Of a stretch of 57,853 nt of DNA, positions 8,511-16,911 are shown one piece after another; position 1 is the stretch's first letter, and each line of letters opens with the position of its first letter. This DNA comes from Desulfuromonadales bacterium. GTDB lineage: Bacteria > Desulfobacterota > Desulfuromonadia > Geobacterales > Pseudopelobacteraceae. The stretch is from positions 1 to 57,853 of the forward strand of contig JACAAY010000019.1 of the NCBI GenBank assembly GCA_013377095.1, given 5' to 3'. The notes below the pieces were generated by a model. That model was not told the origin of the DNA and did no database searches. It saw only the letters and a list, made by a program, of their open reading frames with translations. The translations under genes were made by a program, and so were the position numbers.

Positions 8511-10291
8511 GGGAGCCTGCCCCCAAACCACAACACGATCGCCACGATGATAAACAGCAGCAGCAGCGCCCCGCCGATGTACTGCTGTAGCCTGCCGCTC
8601 ACCAGCAGCTTGACCTCGTCGCCCATGCGCAGCATCCCGCGCGCCGAACCATCCAACACGGCGTCGATTCCGTCTCGATCAAAACGGGAGAGACCGCGAG
8701 CAGCAGCCACGGAAAAAGCCAGCCCGACGGTTTTGTAGAGATTGGAAACGGTTTCATTGGCCGCGCTCAGCGGATAGCGGACACACCAGATCAACGGGGC
8801 TGCGCCTTTGCGGTACAGCCAATCCAGGTCCAGGTTGATGCGTGGCTGGGGGCGCAGCTTTTCCACCAGCAGATAGAAGCCCAAACCGGTAAAGGCAAAG
8901 ATCTGCAGTGTTTCAGAGAGATGATAGCCGCTGTAGGGTTGGTAACCGGCCGCATAGGGCAGCATGCGGTAGAGATAGTCGGGGTAACAGCCGATAAAGA
9001 TGCACAAAAACGCCGCCACGGCCATGGCAAGCTGCATGTTCCAGGGTGGATCCTTGGCTTCGAATCCGGATTCTTTTCCGCCGTACCAGATGAAGTAGGG
9101 CAGTTTGATGCCGACCGACAGGAAGGTGCCAACGGCCGCTGCCAGCAGCATGACCATGACGATAACCTGCTGATGCTCTCCGGCCGCGGCAATGATCATT
9201 GACTTGCTGACAAAGCCGCTGGTCAGGGGGAACCCGGAGATGGAGATACCGCCGATGACGGTGAAGATCATCGTGGCCGGCATATGGCGGTAGAGCCCCC
9301 CCAGCTCATTCAACTTTGACCTGCCGGTCATCTCCAGTACGGAACCGGCTCCCATTAGCAGCAGGGCCTTGTAGATGATGTGGGCATAGGCATGGGCACA
9401 GACACCGTTTATAGCCAGGGGAGTGCCGATTCCGATGCCGCAGACCATGTACCCCACCTGGCTGATGATGTGGTAGGAGAGGATCCGGCGGCTGTCGTTT
9501 TCGATGGTGGCAAAGCCCACGCCGTAAAGTGTCATGATTGCGCCGGCGATCATCAAGACCCCGCTGCCGGGGAAGGCGCGCGCCAGTACATACACGGCGG
9601 TCTTGGTGGTAAAGGCGCACATGAACACCGCACCGGTGACCGTCGCCTCGGGGTAGGCATCCGCCAGCCAAGCATGCAGCGGCGGAACCGCCGCATTCAG
9701 GCAAAAACCGGCCATGACCAGATACTCTGCCAGGGACAGATTGTCCAGGTCAATCCTGGTGAAGTGCAGGTCGTGGGTGGCTTGGTACCTGAGGAAGATT
9801 CCGGCAAAGAGCAGCAGACCTCCGGCGACATGCACCAACAGATAGCGATACCCGGCCTCTCGGGAGCGTTTGCCCTTGCGGCACCAGATCAGAAAGGTGG
9901 AGGCAAACGCCATCAGCTCCCAGAAGATGAAAATCGTCAGGTAGTCGCCGGCCAGAGTAACACCCAGGGAACCGGCGATGTAGAACAGGGCGGCCATGTG
10001 CTGCCCCATATCATCCAGATGCAGGCTGTAGATGCAGCCGATGATCGCCATGATGGTGAAGACATGCAGAAAAACGAAGGTCAGGCGGTCCACCGTACCA
10101 AAGATGATCTCGAACCCCAGATAATTGACCACGCCAAAGCGTTCCGGCAGCTGTTGGATCAGCAGGAAGGCGATCAGCGGCACCGTAATCAGCAGCGCTT
10201 TATGCAAACACAGCTTCCTGGCCAGGGGCAGCAACATCGCCCCCAGGACAAACCAGGTGGAGGGATGTATGAAGATTCCGCTAGCAGTCAT
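8507..10291 (-). CDS. MrpD/NuoL-type antiporter-like subunit with C-terminal extension (complex I operon)
   Basis: Multi-pass antiporter-like protein in the position usually held by nuoL. It is 594 residues from the ATG at 10291, which overlaps the stop of the 82-residue gene (ATGACTGCTAG); an ATG at 10303 is an alternative. The channel core spans about 60-440. E125 (FWELMAF) and K230 (TTKTAVYV) are present. The normally conserved lysine before PLHAWL is N199 (FCLNAAVPPLHAWL). Residues about 480-594 form a C-terminal extension with an amphipathic part and a final membrane segment, reminiscent of the NuoL lateral helix and anchor. The protein resembles MrpD and hydrogenase antiporter subunits more than canonical NuoL. 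It ends in a 4-nt overlap with nuoM. Confidence 0.85.
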   Translation of the reverse strand: MTASGIFIHPSTWFVLGAMLLPLARKLCLHKALLITVPLIAFLLIQQLPERFGVVNYLGFEIIFGTVDRLTFVFLHVFTIMAIIGCIYSLHLDDMGQHMAALFYIAGSLGVTLAGDYLTIFIFWELMAFASTFLIWCRKGKRSREAGYRYLLVHVAGGLLLFAGIFLRYQATHDLHFTRIDLDNLSLAEYLVMAGFCLNAAVPPLHAWLADAYPEATVTGAVFMCAFTTKTAVYVLARAFPGSGVLMIAGAIMTLYGVGFATIENDSRRILSYHIISQVGYMVCGIGIGTPLAINGVCAHAYAHIIYKALLLMGAGSVLEMTGRSKLNELGGLYRHMPATMIFTVIGGISISGFPLTSGFVSKSMIIAAAGEHQQVIVMVMLLAAAVGTFLSVGIKLPYFIWYGGKESGFEAKDPPWNMQLAMAVAAFLCIFIGCYPDYLYRMLPYAAGYQPYSGYHLSETLQIFAFTGLGFYLLVEKLRPQPRINLDLDWLYRKGAAPLIWCVRYPLSAANETVSNLYKTVGLAFSVAAARGLSRFDRDGIDAVLDGSARGMLRMGDEVKLLVSGRLQQYIGGALLLLFIIVAIVLWFGGRLP

Positions 10292-10529
10292 AGTACGTTT
10301 CATCCCTCTCCAGCCAGACATGGGCAAGCCACTTCCAGACAAAGATCATCATCAGGCAGACCGCCAGCCCGAACAGGGACCAGAAACAGGGGATCCGGTC
10401 TCCGAAAAAATGGGCTTCCGGCCGCTTCACGGTGAAATCCAGGAGCGGTATCAGGACAAGTAATATGAAAAAGAGCCTTTTACAGGCGACTCTTTGATGA
10501 TGGAGATACTCCAGCAAGCGTGTCATCAT
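10281..10529 (-). CDS. Small two-helix membrane protein of the complex I operon
   Basis: 82 residues encoded between the two MrpD-type subunits. It overlaps the upstream stop by 4 nt and the downstream start by 11 nt, so it is certainly translated with them. GGGAGGG precedes the ATG. Two hydrophobic segments are seen (about 19-30, FFILLVLIPLL, and about 50-66, FGLAVCLMMIFVWKWL). The charged C-terminus ends ERDETYYDC. I know no named subunit of this form. An accessory helix pair or assembly factor linking the two antiporter subunits is an inference. Confidence 0.7.
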   Translation of the reverse strand: MMTRLLEYLHHQRVACKRLFFILLVLIPLLDFTVKRPEAHFFGDRIPCFWSLFGLAVCLMMIFVWKWLAHVWLERDETYYDC

Positions 10530-12016
10530 GACCCTCCCATCAAGTGGGTGATCGAAAGCAGCAGTTCGGGACAGATACCAAGCAACACCGATATGATTGA
10601 GGTCACCACCAGCGGCACAACCATCAGCAACACCAGCGGCGCCTTCTCCAGGCTTCCGCCACCCTCTCCTGTGGGAGCGTCACCGAAAAAGGCGGTCAGG
10701 AATATGGGGGCAAAATAGCCGGCATTGAGCAGGCTACTGACTACCAGTACCGTCAGGATGAGACTGTTATGGATATCCATGGCGCCCAGGGCCAGGTACC
10801 ATTTGCTGACGAAACCGGACACCGGCGGCACGCCGATCATGCTCAGCGAAGCCAGACCAAAGGCGGCCATGGTGAACGGCATGCGCCGGCCAATCCCGCC
10901 CAGCTCGGGGATCTCCTTTTTTCCGCTGGCCACGAAGATGCAGCCGGCAGCGAAGAAGAGTGTAATCTTGGAAAAGGCGTGGTTGGCGATATGCATCAGG
11001 CCGCCGCTGATGGCATGGGGGGTGAGCATGGCAACACCGAGGATGACGTAGGAGAGCTGGCTGACCGTGGAATAAGCCAGCCGCGCCTTGAGGTTTGTCT
11101 TGGTAAAGGCCAGAAGCGAGGCACACAGGATGGTGAAGGAAACAAAATAGGCGGTGAACAGCCCCAGCCCGGTTGTCCGCAACAGGTCAACACCGAACAG
11201 CGACAGCATCACCCGGCAGGTGGCAAAGACCCCGACCTTGACCACCACAACCGCGTGCAGCAGGGCGCTGACCGGAGTGGGGGCCACCATGGCGTCCGGC
11301 AGCCAGTTGTGCAGCGGCATGATCCCCGACTTGGCAAAACCGAACAGGAAGCAGAGATAGGTGATGGTCACCAGCAGCGGGTCGGCATTGGCGGGAAAAA
11401 TACCCTGCACAATACCGTTAAAGGAAAAATCCAAAGTTCCGCAGAGGACATAGGTCAGGGCCATGGCCGGCAGCAGCAGCGCCTTTGAGGTGAACATCAG
11501 ATAGATCAGGTACTTTCTGCCCCCGTAATACCCCTCCGCATCCTGGTGGTGCATGACCAGCGGATAGGTCATAAGCGAGATGACCTCGTAAAACAGGTAC
11601 AGGGTGAACAGGCTCCCGGCCAGGGCCGCTCCCAGACCGGCCCCCACGGACAGGGCGTAGCAGACATAGAAACGGGTCTGGGCATGCTCGTTCAGCGCCC
11701 GCATGTAGCCGATGCAGTAGAGGGCGGCGCAGACCCACAGGCTGGAGGCCACCCCGGCAAAGATCAGACCGAGGCCGTCCAGGTGGAATCTGAGGGAAAT
11801 CCCCGGGTAGATGGTGGCCAGGGTGCAGTCGTAGATTCCGCCGCCCAGGACCCGGGGGAAGAGGGAGAGCACTACCAGAAACGTGACCAGCGAGCCAATC
11901 AGGCTGCAACTCTCGCGCAGATTGGGTCTCGTGCTGCCGGCGATCATGATCAAGAGACCGGTAATGACCGGAATCAGGGGAGCGGCTATCAGGCGTCCGG
12001 TATCGAAACTGTTCAT
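10526..12016 (-). CDS. MrpD/NuoL-type antiporter-like subunit (complex I operon)
   Basis: 496-residue multi-pass channel subunit. E144 (LFYEVISLMTY), K229 (FAKSGIMPLHNWLP) and K260 (VVVVKVGVF) match the proton-channel residues of the antiporter family. PLHNWLPDAMVAPTPVSALLHA is typical of MrpD/MnhD and group 4 hydrogenase subunits rather than NuoL or NuoM. The frame continues to 12043. I choose MNSFDTGRL at 12016, 1 nt after the nuoK stop, although ATGs at 12031 and 12034 are possible. It lacks the long C-terminal extension of the next large subunit. Confidence 0.88.
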   Translation of the reverse strand: MNSFDTGRLIAAPLIPVITGLLIMIAGSTRPNLRESCSLIGSLVTFLVVLSLFPRVLGGGIYDCTLATIYPGISLRFHLDGLGLIFAGVASSLWVCAALYCIGYMRALNEHAQTRFYVCYALSVGAGLGAALAGSLFTLYLFYEVISLMTYPLVMHHQDAEGYYGGRKYLIYLMFTSKALLLPAMALTYVLCGTLDFSFNGIVQGIFPANADPLLVTITYLCFLFGFAKSGIMPLHNWLPDAMVAPTPVSALLHAVVVVKVGVFATCRVMLSLFGVDLLRTTGLGLFTAYFVSFTILCASLLAFTKTNLKARLAYSTVSQLSYVILGVAMLTPHAISGGLMHIANHAFSKITLFFAAGCIFVASGKKEIPELGGIGRRMPFTMAAFGLASLSMIGVPPVSGFVSKWYLALGAMDIHNSLILTVLVVSSLLNAGYFAPIFLTAFFGDAPTGEGGGSLEKAPLVLLMVVPLVVTSIISVLLGICPELLLSITHLMGGS

Positions 12017-12017
12017 A

Positions 12018-12335
12018 TCAATGCCGCAAGTCATGCACATCACCAGGGTCGATGGTGCGGTAGCGGTGGTAGACCATCAGGATCAGGCTGACCACCAGGG
12101 CCGCTTCTGCCGCTGCGATCCCCATGATGAACAGGGCGAAGATCTGACCAACCGCCGGATTTGGCGCCAGAAAGCGGTTGAAAGCCATGAAGTTCAGTGA
12201 TGCTCCGCTGAAGATCAGTTCACTGGAGATCAGCATACCGATAAAGGTGCGATGCCTGACCATGCCGTAGATGCCGATGATCAGCAGGAACAGGGAAATA
12301 ACCAGATAGGTGGCAAGCATGTCGCTGGGCATCAT
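12018..12335 (-). CDS. nuoK: NADH-quinone oxidoreductase-type subunit K
   Basis: Small three-helix membrane subunit of complex I, 105 residues. The conserved glutamates are visible in the TM2 (LISSELIFSGASLNF) and TM3 (AAAEAALVVSL) regions. The ATG at 12335 overlaps the nuoJ stop (ATGA). Confidence 0.95.
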   Translation of the reverse strand: MMPSDMLATYLVISLFLLIIGIYGMVRHRTFIGMLISSELIFSGASLNFMAFNRFLAPNPAVGQIFALFIMGIAAAEAALVVSLILMVYHRYRTIDPGDVHDLRH

Positions 12336-12859
12336 TGACCCGCCTCCCCTTCGTTAATGTTGGCAATGATCAGCGCCCCGACGATGGCCACCAGCAGCAC
12401 CACCGAGACCAGCTCAAAGGCAAGACAATACTGGTACAGCAGGTTTATGCCCAGACATTGCACCGAGAAATCACCCTGTCTGAAAGGCGCCGGAGCCCAG
12501 GTTGTCTCCAGGATGGTGGCCAGAAGCAGAACCAGACCCACTCCACAGGCGGAAAAGGCCAGCAAGCGGTTGCGCCGGCCGCTGACCCAGCTGGTTTCTT
12601 CCTGCTTCTGTTTGGGTCCGACCATGATCCCGAAGGCAATGATGATGCAGACCGCCCCCACATAGATCAGAACCTGCATCAGCGCCAGGAACTGGCTTCC
12701 CAGGTGGAAGAAGAGTCCGGCAACGCCGCACAGCGTCAGGGCCAGGCCGAGCACCGCGTTCATCATGTGGTGGCTGCGAACCACAATCAGACCGCCGCTG
12801 AAGATCATGGCCGTAAAGATAAAGAAAAGCGTCTCGGCAACATAGCGATAGAAGATCAT
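12332..12859 (-). CDS. nuoJ: NADH-quinone oxidoreductase-type subunit J
   Basis: Membrane subunit of complex I, 175 residues with about five helices. The segment ALMQVLIYVGAVCIIIAFGIM contains the helix that carries the pi-bulge in solved complexes. It overlaps nuoI and nuoK by 4 nt each. The C-terminus LLVAIVGALIIANI is typical. Confidence 0.94.
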   Translation of the reverse strand: MIFYRYVAETLFFIFTAMIFSGGLIVVRSHHMMNAVLGLALTLCGVAGLFFHLGSQFLALMQVLIYVGAVCIIIAFGIMVGPKQKQEETSWVSGRRNRLLAFSACGVGLVLLLATILETTWAPAPFRQGDFSVQCLGINLLYQYCLAFELVSVVLLVAIVGALIIANINEGEAGQ

Positions 12860-13296
12860 GTCCGTTCCTCCAGCCGCGCCAGCAGGTTAAAGGAAAACTC
12901 CGTCCGGGAAAAACCGGCCAGTTCATACTCGGGAGAAAAGCAGAGCGCGCTTGTGGGGCAGACCTCGACACAGATGCCGCACAAACTGCATCTGCTGAAA
13001 TCCAGCTGATAGCCAGTCAGAACCTTCCCCTTGAACCCTTCCCGTTTTTCCCCGATCACTTTGATACAGGAGGAGGGGCAGTCCATTTCGCACATCATGC
13101 AGACGATACAGCGGTGGGTTCCGCTTTCCGGGTCCGTGACCAGCTCGGTATGGCCGCGGAAATTGGGGGTGATTTCAATCTTCCGCCGGGGATACTGCAC
13201 CGTAACCATGGGCTGGAACAGCGCTCGAAAGGTGACACCGAGGCCGATCAGCAGGCTTCGGGCACCAGTAAACAGTTGCAGAAAATACTCTCTCAT
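12856..13296 (-). CDS. nuoI: NADH-quinone oxidoreductase-type subunit I (2 x [4Fe-4S])
   Basis: Iron-sulfur subunit of the peripheral arm, 146 residues. Two complete ferredoxin motifs are seen: C63, C66, C69, C73 (CIVCMMCEMDC) and C103, C106, C109, C113 (CSLCGICVEVC). It passes electrons to NuoB. With nuoEFG missing from the operon, NuoI would be the entry point if a ferredoxin-like donor is used (inference). Coupled to nuoH by ATGA. Confidence 0.95.
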   Translation of the reverse strand: MREYFLQLFTGARSLLIGLGVTFRALFQPMVTVQYPRRKIEITPNFRGHTELVTDPESGTHRCIVCMMCEMDCPSSCIKVIGEKREGFKGKVLTGYQLDFSRCSLCGICVEVCPTSALCFSPEYELAGFSRTEFSFNLLARLEERT

Positions 13297-14285
13297 AGCT
13301 TGACGGCCACCGCCGTAACCAGCAGGTTGACAAGGGCGAACGGTATCAGGTACTTCCAGCAGAAGTTGAGCAACTGGTCAAATCGAACCCGGGGAAAGGT
13401 CCAGCGGACCCAGATCATGACGAACAGCAGCGTATAGACCTTGAGCATGAACCAGACCATGCCGCTGTATTCCATGTACGGCAGGGGTGGGCCGGACCAG
13501 CCCCCCAGAAACAGGGCCGTGGTGATGGCGCTGACGAAAAACATGTTGGTGTATTCGGCCAGAAAGAAAAAACTGAAGGCGATACCGCTGAACTCGGTGT
13601 GGTAGCCGGCGGTCAGCTCACTCTCCGCCTCGGGAAGGTCAAAGGGTGTCCGGTTTGTCTCGGCCATGCCGGCGATGAAGTAGATCAGGAAGGCCAACGG
13701 CTGCACAACCACATTCCAGACCGGGTGCTGGGCCAGGACGATCCTGCGCATGCTGAAGCTGTTGGTCATCAGCACCACCGACAACAGGGAGAGCAGCATG
13801 GGAATCTCGTAGGCCACATTCTGAGCCACCGATCGAACCGCGCCGAACAGGGCGTACTTGTTGTTGGATACCCAGCCGGCAATCAGCACCGCCACCATGT
13901 TGGTGGACATGATGGCCAACAGGAAAATCAGCCCCACATCCAGATCGCGAACCTGCAGCTCTCTGCTGAAGGGCACCACGATAAACGACACGCCCACCGG
14001 AATGAAAGCCAGTAGCGGCGCCAGGCGAAAGAGCGGCTTATTTGACTCTTCCGGAACGATGAACTGCTTGCCCAGCAGCTTGACCCCGTCAATCAGCATC
14101 TGCAGGATCCCCTGGGGTCCCACCTCCATCGGCCCCGGTCGGCGCTGGAACCAGCCAGCCAATTTTCGTTCCAGATAGCCAAGCAGCATGGTGTTGATAA
14201 ATACAAAAGCAATCACGACCATGGCTGACAGTACTATGCGGATCAGGTGCGGTGGGAGTTGGGCAATGGTTTCCACGACATTCAC
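13293..14285 (-). CDS. nuoH: NADH-quinone oxidoreductase-type subunit H
   Basis: Quinone-site membrane subunit, 330 residues with about eight helices. Signature stretches are seen: LERKLAGWFQRRPGPMEVGPQG near the N-terminus, AETNRTPFDLPEAESELTAG in the middle and the WVRWTFPRVRFDQL C-terminal segment. The ATG at 14285 overlaps the nuoD stop. Confidence 0.96.
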   Translation of the reverse strand: MNVVETIAQLPPHLIRIVLSAMVVIAFVFINTMLLGYLERKLAGWFQRRPGPMEVGPQGILQMLIDGVKLLGKQFIVPEESNKPLFRLAPLLAFIPVGVSFIVVPFSRELQVRDLDVGLIFLLAIMSTNMVAVLIAGWVSNNKYALFGAVRSVAQNVAYEIPMLLSLLSVVLMTNSFSMRRIVLAQHPVWNVVVQPLAFLIYFIAGMAETNRTPFDLPEAESELTAGYHTEFSGIAFSFFFLAEYTNMFFVSAITTALFLGGWSGPPLPYMEYSGMVWFMLKVYTLLFVMIWVRWTFPRVRFDQLLNFCWKYLIPFALVNLLVTAVAVKL

Positions 14286-15388
14286 CTGTCGATTTCCGGT
14301 ATGACCAGATCGAGCGTACCCAGCGCCATGACCAGATCAGAGAGGAGCATGTCGCGGCACAGTTCCGGCAACAGGCTCAGATTTGAGAAGGAGGGGGTGC
14401 GGATTTTCAGGCGATAGGGGATGTCACTGCCGTCACTGATCAGGTAGTAACTCAGTTCACCCCGGGCACTCTCCACGGAGAAAGATGCGTCACCCTTGGG
14501 CAGCTTGAGTTTCCGTGGCGTCTTGACACGGAAGGGGCCCTCCGGTAGCCGCTCCATGGCCTGCTCGATGATCCGCAGGCTCTGCTCCATCTCCCTGACT
14601 CTGATCTGATACACCTCCAGGCAGTCGCCATTTCTTCCCACCGGAATCTCGAAGTCCAGTTCAGGATAGATCGAATAGGGTTCACACCGGCGGATGTCGT
14701 AGGGAATGCCGGTGCTGCGCAGTATCGGACCGGTGGCACCATAGCGCCTGGCCATGTCCGGAGTGAAGCTGGCGATATCCCCCACCCGTTTGATGAAGAT
14801 GATATTGCTGCTGACCAGATCATCGTAGAGATTGAAGCGACTCCTCAATCGACCGATAAATGCGCGGGTCCCCTGGATGAAGCTGTCGTCCAGGTCGCGG
14901 CTGACACCGCCCACCCGGAAATAACTGTAGGTCAGGCGCGAGCCGGTGACATGCTCCAGGATGTCCAGGATCTGCTCGCGATCATCAAAGGTGTACATGA
15001 TTGGGGTAAAAGCCCCCAGGTCCAGCAGGAATGCGCCCAGCCAGAGCAGGTGGCTGGCGATGCGGTTCAGTTCCGAGCAGATCACCCGGATGTACTCGGC
15101 CCGCTGGGGCGGCTCGATGCCGGTCATGCGCTCGATCAGCCCCACATAGCCGTGGTTGTAGATCAGGGCGCTGAGATAGTCGATGCGGGCGGTGTTGGGC
15201 ATGAAGGCGTTCCAGGTCCGCGATTCGCCCATCTTCTCCTGGATGCGGTGACCGTACCCCAGCACCGGCTCCGCTTCCATAACGTACTCACCATCCATCT
15301 CCAGCAGTACCCGCAATACCCCATGGGTACCGGGATGCTGCGGTCCCAGGTTCAGATAGAAACTGTGTGTCTCCCGCTCCCCGCTCAT
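14282..15388 (-). CDS. nuoD: NADH-quinone oxidoreductase-type subunit D
   Basis: 49-kDa-type subunit lining the quinone pocket, 368 residues and separate from NuoC (not fused). The N-terminal loop LGPQHPGTHGVLR carries the quinone-binding histidine region. GYGHRIQEKMGE and the C-terminal LGTLDLVIPEIDR are family hallmarks. Coupled to nuoC and nuoH by 4-nt overlaps. Confidence 0.96.
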   Translation of the reverse strand: MSGERETHSFYLNLGPQHPGTHGVLRVLLEMDGEYVMEAEPVLGYGHRIQEKMGESRTWNAFMPNTARIDYLSALIYNHGYVGLIERMTGIEPPQRAEYIRVICSELNRIASHLLWLGAFLLDLGAFTPIMYTFDDREQILDILEHVTGSRLTYSYFRVGGVSRDLDDSFIQGTRAFIGRLRSRFNLYDDLVSSNIIFIKRVGDIASFTPDMARRYGATGPILRSTGIPYDIRRCEPYSIYPELDFEIPVGRNGDCLEVYQIRVREMEQSLRIIEQAMERLPEGPFRVKTPRKLKLPKGDASFSVESARGELSYYLISDGSDIPYRLKIRTPSFSNLSLLPELCRDMLLSDLVMALGTLDLVIPEIDR

Positions 15389-15882
15389 GGTTCCACGTCC
15401 CGCTGCTGGTCGGAAGCTGCCGCCCAGCCGATGTTTTCAGCCGTTTTTAACGCGCCGCCCCTTTTCAGAAGTGGCTTGAGTTCGGCGTCCTCCTCTGCCA
15501 GCAGCAACGGCTCCAGATAGGGGTGCCCCCTGAACAGAACGCCGAACATATCCCGTGTTTCCCGCTCATGCCAGTTGGCACCGTCGAAAATGGGGGCAAT
15601 GGAGGGGACCGAGCACTCCGCATCCACAGGGAGCCGGACCATGATCCGGCAGGGATACTGGAAGCTGGCAAACTGGTAGATGACCGTGATGACCGGATCC
15701 AGGTGGACTGCGCTGATAAACACCAGGTAGAAGTCCCGTGTGCGCAGCAGCTCGGTACACGCCACCAACTCTGGCAATGCCAGTTCCAGCTCCAGGTGAA
15801 AGCCCTTAGTGCGGTACTCCACCTGGCGCACCACTGCCGGGAGCCCGGACAGATCATGTATGAGTGTTTGCACCGTATCCAT
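15385..15882 (-). CDS. nuoC: NADH-quinone oxidoreductase-type subunit C
   Basis: 30-kDa-type peripheral subunit, 165 residues. The block ANWHERETRDMFGVLFRGHP is the family signature, followed by LEPLLLAEE. The gene starts directly after the nuoB stop and overlaps nuoD by 4 nt. Confidence 0.95.
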   Translation of the reverse strand: MDTVQTLIHDLSGLPAVVRQVEYRTKGFHLELELALPELVACTELLRTRDFYLVFISAVHLDPVITVIYQFASFQYPCRIMVRLPVDAECSVPSIAPIFDGANWHERETRDMFGVLFRGHPYLEPLLLAEEDAELKPLLKRGGALKTAENIGWAAASDQQRDVEP

Positions 15883-16476
15883 TCAGACCTCGTCCACGGG
15901 CGGATTGAACTGGGGAAAGGGGTAGCGCGTGCCGGTTATCTTCTCCTGCAACTTGAGGATCCCCTCCAGCAAACCCTCCGGTCGCGGTGGACAGCCCGGA
16001 ACGTACACATCCACCGGGATCAGCTTGTCAACCCCCAAAACCACGTTGTAGTTTTCACTGACGCTAAACGGCCCTCCGGAAATCGCGCAGTTACCCATGG
16101 CGATCACCCATTTGGGCGCTGCCATCTGTTCGTAAAGGGTGATGATCACCGGCGCCATCTTGCGGTTGACCGTACCGGCCACAATCATCAGGTCGCACTG
16201 GCGCGGGGAAGGGCGAAACACCTCGGCCCCATAGCGGGACATGTCAAAGCGGGCCATGCCCAGACCCATCATTTCAATGGCGCAGCAGGCCAGCCCAAAG
16301 GTCATGGGCCAGAGGGAATTGGCGCGACAGAGATTGAGAAATGTTTCGGCCAGATCAAGCCGCAGAATCGGCGGCCGGGATTCGGGAGGGTGGTAGATGT
16401 CGCTGCCCTGTTCGCGTTGGCGGGCCAGTCCGGCATAGCTGTGGACCCTCAGTAACCTTTTCTTCTCTTCGCCCAC
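15883..16476 (-). CDS. nuoB: NADH-quinone oxidoreductase-type subunit B (cluster N2)
   Basis: 20-kDa-type subunit holding the terminal [4Fe-4S] cluster N2; the four ligands C64, C65, C130 and C162 are all present ([26 protein letters not shown]). The best start is a GTG at 16476 that overlaps nuoA by 28 nt; it lacks a clear ribosome site, so a slightly later start is possible. 197 residues. Confidence 0.93.
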   Translation of the reverse strand: MGEEKKRLLRVHSYAGLARQREQGSDIYHPPESRPPILRLDLAETFLNLCRANSLWPMTFGLACCAIEMMGLGMARFDMSRYGAEVFRPSPRQCDLMIVAGTVNRKMAPVIITLYEQMAAPKWVIAMGNCAISGGPFSVSENYNVVLGVDKLIPVDVYVPGCPPRPEGLLEGILKLQEKITGTRYPFPQFNPPVDEV

Positions 16477-16841
16477 GAAAAGACCCCCTTATTCCAGGCA
16501 TAGATGATTGCCAGGGAGAGAATTGCAATAAATACAAACATTTCAACAATTCCACGCAGGCCGGAGACGCGGTTGTAGGCAGCGGCGACCGGAAAAAGAT
16601 AGAGGATGTCCACATCGAATGCCAGGAAGATCAGGGCGTACAGGTAGTAGGAGATGCTGAAGCGGGTGTCCCAGGCGGAGCCGAAGGGATCCATGCCGCA
16701 TTCGTAGGGTTCAAGGGTTTTCTTCTGGATGGTAGGGGGGGAGACAAGCCAGGAAATGAGATACTGCGAAACCGCCACCAACAGCCCGCAGAGGAAGAAC
16801 AGAAAGGTGTACATGTAATCGAGCAGATACTGTTCCGTCAT
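16449..16841 (-). CDS. nuoA: NADH-quinone oxidoreductase-type subunit A
   Basis: First nuo gene, 130 residues, three membrane helices. The loop [19 protein letters not shown] contains the conserved cysteine and glutamate/aspartate residues of the family. Only 70 nt separate it from the stop of the heptaheme cytochrome gene upstream on the same strand. The nuo genes may therefore be read through from the cytochrome promoter; no strong separate promoter is seen in the gap. Confidence 0.94.
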   Translation of the reverse strand: MTEQYLLDYMYTFLFFLCGLLVAVSQYLISWLVSPPTIQKKTLEPYECGMDPFGSAWDTRFSISYYLYALIFLAFDVDILYLFPVAAAYNRVSGLRGIVEMFVFIAILSLAIIYAWNKGVFSWAKRRKGY

Positions 16842-16911
16842 GGCTGATCCTCGCAGCGGTATACATGGCGCATCTGTTCAAGCTTTACACCCAGGCGGGC
16901 TGTTGTCAATG

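Noticed and set aside
9380-10435. Long plus-strand open frame across the antiporter-like subunit
   Set aside because: Antisense of a well-supported membrane protein; composition (many Q, H, D, G) is typical of the reverse complement of hydrophobic codons.
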